Position numbers and translations under genes: made by a program
From: Pseudomonadota bacterium
GTDB lineage: Bacteria; Pseudomonadota; Alphaproteobacteria; Rhizobiales; Hyphomicrobiaceae
DNA length: 6,083 bases
Assembly: GCA_023430845.1 (NCBI GenBank)
Contig: JAEYYJ010000179.1
Coordinates: 1-6,083 of the forward strand
Reading direction: 5' to 3'
Part shown: positions 1 through 5,589 of the stretch, one piece after another
Position numbering within the stretch: position 1 is the stretch's first letter
How the letters are laid out: the number at the start of each line of letters is the position of its first letter
Notes under the pieces: model-generated
What the model saw: only the letters and a program-made list of their open reading frames with translations
Told to the model about the DNA's origin: nothing
The model's database searches: none

Positions 1-155
1 CCGATGTGCACGGCCTCGTCGGCCATATCGACATGCATGGCCTGGGCGTCCGCGTCGGAATAGACCGCGACAGTCTTGATCCCCATCCGCCGGGCGGTCT
101 TGATGACGCGGCAGGCGATTTCGCCACGGTTGGCGATGAGGATTTTCTTGAACAT
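1..155 (-). CDS. Acyl-CoA carboxylase biotin-carboxylase subunit, N-terminal 52 residues (PccA-like), cut by window edge
   Basis: The protein begins [17 protein letters not shown] and continues with [18 protein letters not shown] and MADEAVHIG. These are hallmarks of the N-terminal domain of biotin carboxylases and of the alpha subunits of propionyl-CoA, methylcrotonyl-CoA and related carboxylases, which carboxylate biotin using ATP and bicarbonate. The wording, with FKK at the start and [21 protein letters not shown] later, resembles propionyl-CoA carboxylase alpha more than the AccC subunit of fatty-acid synthesis, but 52 residues cannot settle the substrate. The ATP-grasp, BT and biotinyl domains would lie left of base 1. 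The ATG at 153-155 fits the family N-terminus exactly, and a GGAAAAG stretch lies seven bases upstream. It follows the dehydrogenase gene after 122 bases on the same strand, so it may be in that operon or have its own promoter. Confidence 0.88.
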   Translation of the reverse strand, partial: MFKKILIANRGEIACRVIKTARRMGIKTVAVYSDADAQAMHVDMADEAVHI

Positions 156-277
156 GCGAGGACTTTTCCGGGTGTTGCTGGGAAGACAGAACTTCTAGAC
201 CGGGGGCGGCGGCGCGTAAACGTGTTCCGTGCACCGCAGGTGCCCGGCTTGTATCCACATGAGCCGCGGCGTGCCCG
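156..277. other. Intergenic gap between dehydrogenase and carboxylase genes
   Basis: This 122-base gap between two same-strand genes contains no plausible gene. A GGAAAAG at 163-169 (minus strand) is a possible ribosome binding site for the carboxylase gene. A short perfect inverted repeat, GCACC-gca-GGTGC at 231-243, has only a five-pair stem and no following T-run, so it is not a convincing terminator. The 10-mer TTCCGTGCAC at 225-234 recurs in the divergent gap at 2829-2838. The gap is long enough to hold a promoter for the carboxylase gene, but I find no clear -35/-10 pair. Confidence 0.5.
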
Positions 278-1045
278 CTATCCGTGCATCGTCAGGCCGC
301 CCGAGACGCTGATCACCTGGCCGGTAATGTAAGCGGCCTCGTCGCTGGCGAGAAACGCGACCATCCCCGCGATATCCTCGGGCTGGCCAAGCCGGCCGAG
401 CGGAATGGCGCGCTTGAGCCCTTCATGGATCCGAGCCCCCTGATCGCCCGAGCCCGTCAACGCCTCGAGCAGAGGCGTTTCGGTCGGCCCCGGACAGACC
501 ACGTTCAGCGTCACGCCGGAGCGCGCCATTTCCCGCGCCATGGTCTTAGTGAAGGCGATGATCCCGCCCTTGGCGCCCGAATAGACGGCCTCCATGGACG
601 AGCCGACACGGCCGGCATCCGAGGCGATATTCACCACGCGGCCGGAGCGGCGTGCCTGCATACCCTTCAGCACGGAATGATGCAGGTTGATCGGCCCTTC
701 GAGATTGATCGCGATGATCTTGCGCCAGAGGTCCGGCTCGGTCGTCAGGAAATAGGCGAACTTGTCCCATCCGGCGTTGTTCACCAGCACATCCGTCGGA
801 CCGATATCCTGCTCGAAGGCTTCGACAGCGCCCGTGATCGCTGCATGATCCGTAATGTCGACGCCATAGGCCTTTGCCGTCGCGCCTTCGGCCAACAGCG
901 CCTCGACGGTGCGTTGCGCCGCGCTCTCGTCGAGATCGAACACACCGACGCGCGCACCGGCCTCGCCCAATCGCCTGCAGATCGCACTGCCGATACCGCC
1001 GCCACCGCCGGTGACGATCGCAGCTTTCCCCTCGAGCCCGCGCAT
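278..1045 (-). CDS. badH: SDR-family dehydrogenase, BadH-like (2-hydroxycyclohexanecarboxyl-CoA dehydrogenase type)
   Basis: This is a 255-residue classical short-chain dehydrogenase. Visible motifs are the nucleotide-binding TGGGGGIG (residues 12-19), an acidic D37 at the end of strand beta-2 (suggesting NAD over NADP), NNAG (89-92), and the catalytic set N114, S142 and Y155-SGA-K159. It ends with the usual ITGQVISVSGG. The stretches VNNAGWD, VNIASDAGRVGSS, NVVCPGPTETPLL and SVSGGLTMHG closely match my memory of Rhodopseudomonas BadH, which oxidises 2-hydroxycyclohexanecarboxyl-CoA to the 2-keto thioester. The exact substrate is inference, and another beta-hydroxyacyl-CoA is possible. I chose the ATG at 1043-1045 because family alignment starts there and a GAGGAAG ribosome site lies five bases upstream. 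The frame is open for 54 more codons, but these run into boxA. The gene starts 29 bases after the boxA stop, so co-transcription is likely. Confidence 0.85.
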   Translation of the reverse strand: MRGLEGKAAIVTGGGGGIGSAICRRLGEAGARVGVFDLDESAAQRTVEALLAEGATAKAYGVDITDHAAITGAVEAFEQDIGPTDVLVNNAGWDKFAYFLTTEPDLWRKIIAINLEGPINLHHSVLKGMQARRSGRVVNIASDAGRVGSSMEAVYSGAKGGIIAFTKTMAREMARSGVTLNVVCPGPTETPLLEALTGSGDQGARIHEGLKRAIPLGRLGQPEDIAGMVAFLASDEAAYITGQVISVSGGLTMHG

Positions 1046-1050
1046 AAGTG

Positions 1051-1057
1051 CTTCCTC
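1051..1057 (-). promoter_or_regulatory. Ribosome binding site for the BadH-like dehydrogenase
   Basis: The minus strand reads GAGGAAG here, five bases before the ATG at 1045. This decides the start against the in-frame upstream codons that would extend the protein into boxA. Confidence 0.7.
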
Positions 1058-1074
1058 GCTAGATGCTTTTGTTG

Positions 1075-2292
1075 TCAGTACGTCTCGACGTGGTAGCGGC
1101 CCAAACCGCGCATGGTCGGCTTGAGGCTCGCCCAATCGAGACCATGGGCCGACGCGATCTCGGCGAGTGCCGCGTCGACACCCGCCTCCATACCCTTGAG
1201 CCCGCAAATGAAGATGTGCGTCGCAGGCGAGCCGATCAGCGGCCCGAGCGCCTCGGTCTGCTTCTGCATCCGATCCTGCACATATTCCTTCGCCGCGCCC
1301 GGTAAGCGCGAGAACACGAGGTGCTTGCCGAGGATTTCATCGCGCACTTTCTGGAGCGGCCCGAAATAGGGAAGCTCGCCGGGCGTACGCGCGCCGAAGA
1401 AGAGGAGGGCCCGTCCGGGAGCGCCCTCCATCGCCCGCCGCCGGCGCTCGGTGAAGGCGCGGAAAGGTGCGGACCCTGTGCCGGTGCAGATCATGAGAAG
1501 GTTCGCATTGGCATCGTTCGGCATAAGGAAAGTCGCGCCGAATGGCCCCGTAACGAAGACTTTCTCGCCAACCTTGCGATCGCACAGCCACTCCGAAACA
1601 AGCCCACCCGGCACCCTCTTGATCGTGAGGGAAACATTGTTGGCATTGCGCTTTTCGCCATCGCGCGCCGAGGCGATCGAGTAGAGGCGGATCGGCAGCT
1701 CCTTGCCATCTGCGTTCGTCACCGGGGGCACGATACCGATCGACTGTCCCTCGAGCACCGGGAACTGCGTTTCGCCGAACGAGAGCACGATGTGGCGCAC
1801 GTCGCTTTCGGTATCGGGGTCCGTGATGCGGAAATTGCCCTGAATGGTCGCAATGGCCGGTTTGGATCGCGTGAAGAGATTGATCGCGGGTTTGGATGCG
1901 CTCGACGGCGGCACGGCCTTTCCGCCCGCGCCGTCATGAGCCGCAGCGATCAGCGCCGCGATTTCCGCCTCGCTGGCATCGACGAGAGAGGCCGCGAGTG
2001 CGCCTTCGCCGAGATCCTCCTGCGTGGGCAGCTCAGTCCATTCCATTTGCTCATCGAGCGAATAAGCTGTATCGGCGCGCACGATCCGCCAGTTGTCGAT
2101 CGAGCCCGTCGGGCACGGCGAAATGCAGTCCATGCAGTAGTTGCACTTCTCGGCATCGACGACGTAGTTCGCATCGTTGTGCGTGACCGCGCCGACCGGA
2201 CACGTCGCCTCGCACGTGTTGCAGCGGATGCAAATCTCGGGATCGATCACGTGCTGCTTCTTGAGGCCGTCGGGGAGCGCAGGTGTGGTCAT
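1075..2292 (-). CDS. boxA: Benzoyl-CoA 2,3-epoxidase (oxygenase) reductase subunit BoxA
   Basis: This is a 405-residue cytosolic iron-sulfur flavoprotein, close to the usual BoxA length. Two [4Fe-4S] ferredoxin motifs open the protein: C21-x2-C24-x2-C27-x3-C31-P and C50-x2-C53-x2-C56-x3-C60-P. After a variable Ala-rich linker (about 95-145) comes a ferredoxin-NADP reductase-like module. It has the FAD-binding RLYSIAS (202-208), the GGLVSEWL region (229-236), the nucleotide-binding ICTGTGSAPFRAF (268-280), FFGAR (298-302), FICGLKGMEAGV (361-372) and a C-terminal Tyr405, which in this fold stacks on the flavin. BoxA delivers NADPH electrons to the diiron oxygenase BoxB, which epoxidises benzoyl-CoA in the aerobic box pathway. 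The ATG at 2290-2292 sits in an ATGA overlap with the cupin stop. The frame stays open upstream to 2850, but that part is a cupin-gene shadow. BoxB and BoxC are not in this window. Confidence 0.96.
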   Translation of the reverse strand: MTTPALPDGLKKQHVIDPEICIRCNTCEATCPVGAVTHNDANYVVDAEKCNYCMDCISPCPTGSIDNWRIVRADTAYSLDEQMEWTELPTQEDLGEGALAASLVDASEAEIAALIAAAHDGAGGKAVPPSSASKPAINLFTRSKPAIATIQGNFRITDPDTESDVRHIVLSFGETQFPVLEGQSIGIVPPVTNADGKELPIRLYSIASARDGEKRNANNVSLTIKRVPGGLVSEWLCDRKVGEKVFVTGPFGATFLMPNDANANLLMICTGTGSAPFRAFTERRRRAMEGAPGRALLFFGARTPGELPYFGPLQKVRDEILGKHLVFSRLPGAAKEYVQDRMQKQTEALGPLIGSPATHIFICGLKGMEAGVDAALAEIASAHGLDWASLKPTMRGLGRYHVETY

Positions 2293-2612
2293 GTCTTCTG
2301 TGGCCCGTAGAACAGAACCCAGGTTGCGAAGTCGCTGCTGAACTCGGCGAAGCGGTGCTCCTCGCCGGCAGCTGCGAAAAGCATATCGCCAGGACCGAAG
2401 CGGACCCGCTCTCCAGCCCGGACGTACGTGCCGCTGCCCGAGATCACGAAATAGAACTCGTCGCGATCGTGGGGCGACTGGCGGTCTTCGCCCTTGGGGG
2501 CATAGTGGCGAATCTCGATGCCGTCGCCTCCGAACCACCGCGTCGAAAGCCGGCCATCTCTGAGCGGGGCCGCCGCGGCTTCGGCGGGCGTAATCCGGGT
2601 CGGGGTGGCCAT
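2289..2612 (-). CDS. Small single-domain cupin protein upstream of boxA
   Basis: This is a 107-residue single cupin barrel. The first cupin motif is at PHDRDEFYFVISGSG (residues 47-61) and the second at GPGDMLFAAAGEEHRF (73-88). Likely metal ligands are H48, E52 and H86. The first His of the usual HxH pair appears to be Ser46, so metal binding may be weakened or use a different ligand set. There is no signal peptide or DNA-binding domain, so it is probably cytosolic. Its function is not known to me. Four-base overlap with boxA implies translational coupling and a role tied to benzoyl-CoA oxidation, for example handling a reactive intermediate or supporting the epoxidase, but that is inference. 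The start at 2612 is backed by CAGGAG eight bases upstream. It is the first gene of the leftward group visible here. Confidence 0.85.
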   Translation of the reverse strand: MATPTRITPAEAAAAPLRDGRLSTRWFGGDGIEIRHYAPKGEDRQSPHDRDEFYFVISGSGTYVRAGERVRFGPGDMLFAAAGEEHRFAEFSSDFATWVLFYGPQKT

Positions 2613-2620
2613 GGCAAATG

Positions 2621-2626
2621 CTCCTG
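2621..2626 (-). promoter_or_regulatory. Ribosome binding site for the cupin gene
   Basis: The minus strand reads CAGGAG, ending eight bases before the ATG at 2612. This is a good match and spacing, and supports the assigned start of the leftward operon's first visible gene. Confidence 0.65.
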
Positions 2627-2862
2627 CGTGCGCTTGAGGAAACCATAGAACCGTTCAAGCTGAAAGGCACGGGGCGCGAGCCGACCCCCGCGCCTACTCG
2701 ATTGGCACCGGGCACAAATGGTCCGGAGCCGGCGGATCGATGGTAAATCCACCAAACTGCCTCAAGACTCTGGAAAATGAGCTTTTCTTCTGCATAAGGT
2801 ATCGGTTCAGCGACCGCGCGCCTGCCCCTTCCGTGCACGTCCGGTCGCATTGGTTCGAGTAC

Positions 2863-2868
2863 GAAGGG
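2863..2868 (+). promoter_or_regulatory. Ribosome binding site deciding the coiled-coil gene start
   Basis: GAAGGG lies eight bases before the ATG at 2877 and only two bases before the in-frame ATG at 2871. This spacing favours 2877 as the start. The TTG at 2850 in the same frame lies upstream of the site and is unlikely. Confidence 0.6.
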
Positions 2869-2876
2869 ACATGGCC

Positions 2877-3185
2877 ATGAATGCGACCTCGCTGGGCGAG
2901 CTGCGGAACGGCGCTGCGGCGCCCGAGGCCACCGACGACAAGCTGGAGCAGATCCGCGATTTGCTCCACGGCGAGTTCAGGCGCGATCACGACACTCGGC
3001 TGCGCGCCCTTGAGACACGCGTCAGTGATCTAGAGGGCGATCTCCTGCGCAAGCTGGAGGTGCTCCAGGCTCGCGTCGAGGCCCTCGCCAGCGAGAACGC
3101 CAATGAGCGCCGCTCATCCTTCGACGAGCTGTCCCGCAGCATCTTTGAGCTCGGCGACCGCATCCGCCGCATTTCCCACGACTGA
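2877..3185 (+). CDS. Small coiled-coil protein, first gene of the OmpA/GTPase group
   Basis: This is a 102-residue, highly charged, soluble protein with no signal peptide, membrane segment or cysteine. A short N-terminal stretch of about 18 residues is followed by near-continuous heptad-like helix. It includes DKLEQIRDLLHGEF, then RLRALETRVSDLEGDLL, LEVLQARVEALASEN and SFDELSRSIFELGDRI, with Leu, Val and Ile spaced at a/d positions. The function is unknown. I have the impression that short proteins with a similar EQIRDLL-GE opening accompany OmpA-domain/GTPase operons in other bacteria, but I cannot verify this. It probably forms a dimer or higher oligomer and may pair with the coiled coils of the next gene product. 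The stop is followed after 49 bases by that gene's ATG. Alternative in-frame starts are at 2871 and TTG 2850. Confidence 0.75.
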   Translation: MNATSLGELRNGAAAPEATDDKLEQIRDLLHGEFRRDHDTRLRALETRVSDLEGDLLRKLEVLQARVEALASENANERRSSFDELSRSIFELGDRIRRISHD

Positions 3186-3234
3186 CGCGATCCCGGGCAA
3201 TGCGATCGACTAATTGAATCTGGCGCTCGGTCTC

Positions 3235-5070
3235 ATGTCGCAGGACACCGTCATCCGGCTGAAGCAACTGCTCTTCGACAAGGAGAGCAGGGAGCTCGAT
3301 GCGCTCGCCTTGCGCCTCCGGGAGGTCGCCGAGCGCGCCGGCTCGGATGCCAGCTTCCGGAACAGCGTCGCCGCGACCCTCGAAGGTGCGCTGCGCGACG
3401 CCGAGGCGGCCAATCACCATCAGGTCTCGGATGCCCTCGCGCCGCTCGTCGTGCGCACCGTGCGTACGGAGGTCGAGGCGAGCAGCGATGCGCTGCCGGC
3501 GAAACTCTATCCCCACATCGGCGTGATGGTGCGCGACTATGTGCGTAGTGCTATCCGCGATCTCATGGAGGACATCAACCGGCGCCTCGAGGACGGGCTG
3601 ACGAAGAACCGGTTCTCGCTGCGACTCAGGAGCTGGACCACCGGCCGGCCGATGGCCGAGCTGGCACTCGCCGATACCGGACGTTTCGAAGTCGAGGAGC
3701 TGCATCTTATCCGGCGCGGCTCAGGCGAACTGCTCGCGCACTGGAGCCGCTCGGCTCCAGGCGATGGCACGAACGAGGGACCGGACGGACGCAAGGCCCT
3801 GTTCAGCGGCATGCTGACCGCCATGACGGCCTTCATCGAGGAAGTCTACGAAGCCGACAAGGCAGGCCTGCGCACGATCGACTTCGGCGGCCACACCATC
3901 TATCTGCGTGGCTCCCCTCTCCACCTTCTCGCCGCCAAATGTCGCGGCGAGGCGGGTGCTGGTACGCAGACTCTGCTCGACGAGGCGTTTCTGCGCACGT
4001 TGGAGGCGGACGGCACCGCCCCCAACCTTGCTGCTCTCGCCGGACGGCTCGAAGCCGGCATATCCGAGCGGCAGAAGAACCTCCGCGATGAGAAGCGCCG
4101 CTCCGGAATGCGGCCGCTGCGCTTCCTGCTGTGGCTCTTGGCGCTGGCACTTGCTGCGTACCTAGCATGGCATAGCTATGTTACGTATCAGACGAGCAAT
4201 CTCCAGGCAGCAGTCGACCGCGCGATCGATGAAACCCCAGCATTAAAGGGCTATCCGACGCGCGCCACGGTCGAGCGTGGCGGCGCGCGTATCGACGTCA
4301 GCGGTCTCGCCCCATCCGGCGACACCCGCGCCGACATTCTCAAGCGCCTGCGCGAGATCGCGCCCGCTGCCGCCATTGCCGAGACGATCGGCGTCATTCC
4401 CGGCGCCGACAGCGCGGAACTCGCAGATGAGGCTGCACGTCTTCGTGACCGGCTCGCGAGCCTCGAAGCGCGCATCGATGGCATTACCGCAGCGCTCGGC
4501 GATGTAAGCAAGTCGCTCGACGGCATGAACACCTCGGTCGGCAGTATGGCGCGCTCGGCCACGGTCGCCACCGAGCTGCAGGACATTCGCAAAGAAATTT
4601 CAGGGCTATCGACCTCACTCGGCGGCATGGCGCGCGCGTCGGCTATCGAGGCAGAGCTGCAAAGCCTTCGCAAGGAGATAGCGGCGCTGGCACCGAAGCC
4701 CAATCCGCGTGCCGATCTCGAACGTTGGATGCAGACGCACGCCATCTTCTTCTCCGATGGCACAACCTATCAGGCCCAGGAGGAGACGGACGCCAGCCTC
4801 GATGCCCTCGCCGGCCTCCTGCGCCGCACGGATATGACGATCCGTATCGTCGGCTATACCGACGAGCGCGGCACGACCGATCGCAATCTACCGCTTGCTC
4901 TTGCGCGCGCCGACCGCGTCGCCGCCGATCTCGTACGTCGCGGCATCGATCCCGCCCGTATCAGGACGGTCGGCCGTGCGGCAATCCTCGACATCAGCCA
5001 GCGCAGCGGCGCGTCGAGCCCGAACCGACGCGCAACCTTCGAGCCCGCTTTCGTTGGCGAGGGCCAATGA
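3235..5070 (+). CDS. Inner-membrane OmpA-domain protein with large cytosolic region
   Basis: This is a 611-residue protein with no N-terminal signal peptide. Residues 1-290 are cytosolic: a helical segment (about 1-120), then an alpha/beta module (about 150-242; FEVEELHLIRRGSGELLAHWS, FSGMLTAMTAFIEEVY, HTIYLRGSPLHLLAAKCRG). That module resembles a Roadblock/longin-type fold by eye. A basic stretch (RDEKRRSGMRPLR) precedes one transmembrane helix (about 295-315), giving N-in/C-out topology. Outside the membrane are a BON-like region (about 323-392), coiled coil with a 27-residue tandem repeat (430-483), and an OmpA-like domain (about 503-608) with GYTDERG and NLPLALARA. D543 and R558 match the diaminopimelate-binding Asp/Arg of OmpA domains, so peptidoglycan binding is likely. 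The start is uncertain: ATG 3235 is preferred, but TTG 3214 is in frame and neither has a strong ribosome site. The stop overlaps the GTPase start by four bases. Confidence 0.88.
   Translation: MSQDTVIRLKQLLFDKESRELDALALRLREVAERAGSDASFRNSVAATLEGALRDAEAANHHQVSDALAPLVVRTVRTEVEASSDALPAKLYPHIGVMVRDYVRSAIRDLMEDINRRLEDGLTKNRFSLRLRSWTTGRPMAELALADTGRFEVEELHLIRRGSGELLAHWSRSAPGDGTNEGPDGRKALFSGMLTAMTAFIEEVYEADKAGLRTIDFGGHTIYLRGSPLHLLAAKCRGEAGAGTQTLLDEAFLRTLEADGTAPNLAALAGRLEAGISERQKNLRDEKRRSGMRPLRFLLWLLALALAAYLAWHSYVTYQTSNLQAAVDRAIDETPALKGYPTRATVERGGARIDVSGLAPSGDTRADILKRLREIAPAAAIAETIGVIPGADSAELADEAARLRDRLASLEARIDGITAALGDVSKSLDGMNTSVGSMARSATVATELQDIRKEISGLSTSLGGMARASAIEAELQSLRKEIAALAPKPNPRADLERWMQTHAIFFSDGTTYQAQEETDASLDALAGLLRRTDMTIRIVGYTDERGTTDRNLPLALARADRVAADLVRRGIDPARIRTVGRAAILDISQRSGASSPNRRATFEPAFVGEGQ
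4522..4683 (+). repeat. Two tandem 81-base (27-residue) units in the periplasmic coiled coil of the OmpA protein
   Basis: Unit 1 (4522-4602) encodes a segment running from GMNTSVGSMARS to LQDIRKEIS, and unit 2 (4603-4683) from GLSTSLGGMARA to LQSLRKEIA. Positions agree without gaps over 27 residues, with TS-x-G-x-MAR, A-x-ELQ and RKEI shared. The DNA has diverged, so this is an old in-frame duplication. It lengthens the stalk between the membrane and the peptidoglycan-binding domain. Confidence 0.8.
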
Positions 5071-5579
5071 TCTCCCGCAAGCTCATGCTGCTCGGCGAGA
5101 TCGGTGTCGGCAAGACGTCACTGATCCGCCGCCTCGTGGAAGGGCGCTTCGAGACGGAATACAAATCGACATTCGGCGTCGAGCTCTATCGCGTACCGAT
5201 CACCCGAGCCGGCCCGAATGGCGATCAGGCCATCGAGCTCGTCGTCTGGGATACCGACGGTAACTTCGGCCAGAGCATATTCCGCCACGTCTACGTCAAA
5301 GGCGCCTCGGCGGCGCTCATTATTGGCGATCTCAAACGGCGCGCAACGCTCGACAGCATGGTCACACTCGCCGAAAGTTTCCAGGAAGCGCTGCCCGGCC
5401 GCCACTTCTCGTTCATCGCCAACAAAGTCGATCTGATTGACGATGGTGGCGCCGCCGAACTTCCGGCAAAGCTTCAGGACGCGCGCCAACCTGTTCTGCT
5501 CACTTCCGCCAAGACCGGGGCCAATGTCGAGGACACCTTCATCCAGGCCGCCAGCGCCATCCTCCGCCGCGACGGCTGA
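5067..5579 (+). CDS. Rab/Ras-like small GTPase
   Basis: This is a 170-residue single-domain small GTPase. Visible G-motifs are the P-loop GEIGVGKTS (10-18), switch I with T35 in EYKSTFG, G3 WDTDGNF (61-67), G4 NKVD (119-122) and G5 TSAK (146-149). All nucleotide-binding residues are present. Relative to the Rab/Ras WDTAGQE, the Ala is D64 and the catalytic Gln is N66, and the Ras Gly12 position is Ile12. Low intrinsic GTP hydrolysis or dependence on a partner is therefore likely. There is no C-terminal cysteine, so no lipid tail; membrane placement would come from a partner, plausibly the OmpA-domain protein. The ATG at 5067 forms an ATGA overlap with that gene's stop and directly precedes the P-loop strand, with GAGGG three bases upstream. 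The frame is open back to 4725, but that part is a shadow. The cellular role is unknown to me. Confidence 0.92.
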   Translation: MISRKLMLLGEIGVGKTSLIRRLVEGRFETEYKSTFGVELYRVPITRAGPNGDQAIELVVWDTDGNFGQSIFRHVYVKGASAALIIGDLKRRATLDSMVTLAESFQEALPGRHFSFIANKVDLIDDGGAAELPAKLQDARQPVLLTSAKTGANVEDTFIQAASAILRRDG

Positions 5580-5584
5580 GGAAG
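5578..5584 (+). promoter_or_regulatory. Ribosome binding site for the PAS/kinase gene, overlapping the GTPase stop
   Basis: GAGGAAG begins inside the GTPase TGA stop and ends five bases before the GTG at 5590. This spacing supports GTG as the start and suggests translation is coupled to the GTPase gene. An in-frame ATG at 5524 would add 22 low-complexity residues from inside the GTPase gene and is less likely. Confidence 0.6.
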
Positions 5585-5589
5585 CCGAG

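Larger units (their letters stand above)
2613..2876. promoter_or_regulatory. Divergent intergenic region expected to hold promoters for both gene groups
   Basis: This stretch of about 264 bases separates the outward-reading cupin-boxA and coiled-coil-OmpA-GTPase groups, so both transcripts should start in it. The part at about 2740-2800 is visibly more AT-rich than the flanking DNA, which fits a promoter zone, but I see no convincing -35/-10 pair on either strand. Small symmetric elements are GAAC-C-GTTC at 2648-2656, TTCA-agc-TGAA at 2654-2664 and CGGT-tcagcg-ACCG at 2804-2817. TGCA cores occur at 2791-2794 and 2834-2837, the second within GTGCAC. TGCA is, as I recall, the core recognised by BzdR/BoxR regulators of benzoyl-CoA genes, but the spaced repeat expected for them is absent. 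No small ORF here looks real. Confidence 0.5.

Noticed and set aside
231..243. Hairpin GCACC-gca-GGTGC as a terminator after the dehydrogenase gene
   Set aside because: Only five pairs, three-base loop and no T-run on the minus strand.
284..1096. 270-residue plus-strand ORF opposite the dehydrogenase
   Set aside because: Antisense shadow of the SDR gene, with no protein-like motifs.
1046..1207. Upstream extension of the dehydrogenase by 54 residues
   Set aside because: It would overlap boxA, has no family similarity, and the internal ATG has a strong ribosome site.
1321..2310. 329-residue plus-strand ORF opposite boxA
   Set aside because: Arg-rich composition and no recognisable domain; it is the antisense shadow of a well-supported gene.
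2702..2718. Sigma-54-like promoter start TTGGCAC in the divergent gap
   Set aside because: The -24 half looks right, but the required GC ten bases after GG is AA, so the -12 element is missing.
2293..2850. Upstream extension of boxA to a 591-residue protein
   Set aside because: The added part is Arg-rich shadow sequence opposite the real cupin reading frame. The BoxA N-terminus with its ferredoxin cysteines begins at the ATG that overlaps the cupin stop.
3022..3705. 227-residue minus-strand ORF opposite the coiled-coil and OmpA genes
   Set aside because: No domain or ribosome site. Long antisense frames are common in GC-rich coding DNA.
4725..5066. Upstream extension of the GTPase to 284 residues
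   Set aside because: The extra residues are Arg/Pro-rich shadow of the OmpA domain, and the P-loop starts ten residues after the ATG at 5067.
3235..5070. Type VI secretion TssL (which can also carry an OmpA domain)
   Set aside because: The transmembrane helix lies in the middle of the protein, the N-terminal half does not look like the TssL/DotU domain, and no other secretion genes are nearby.
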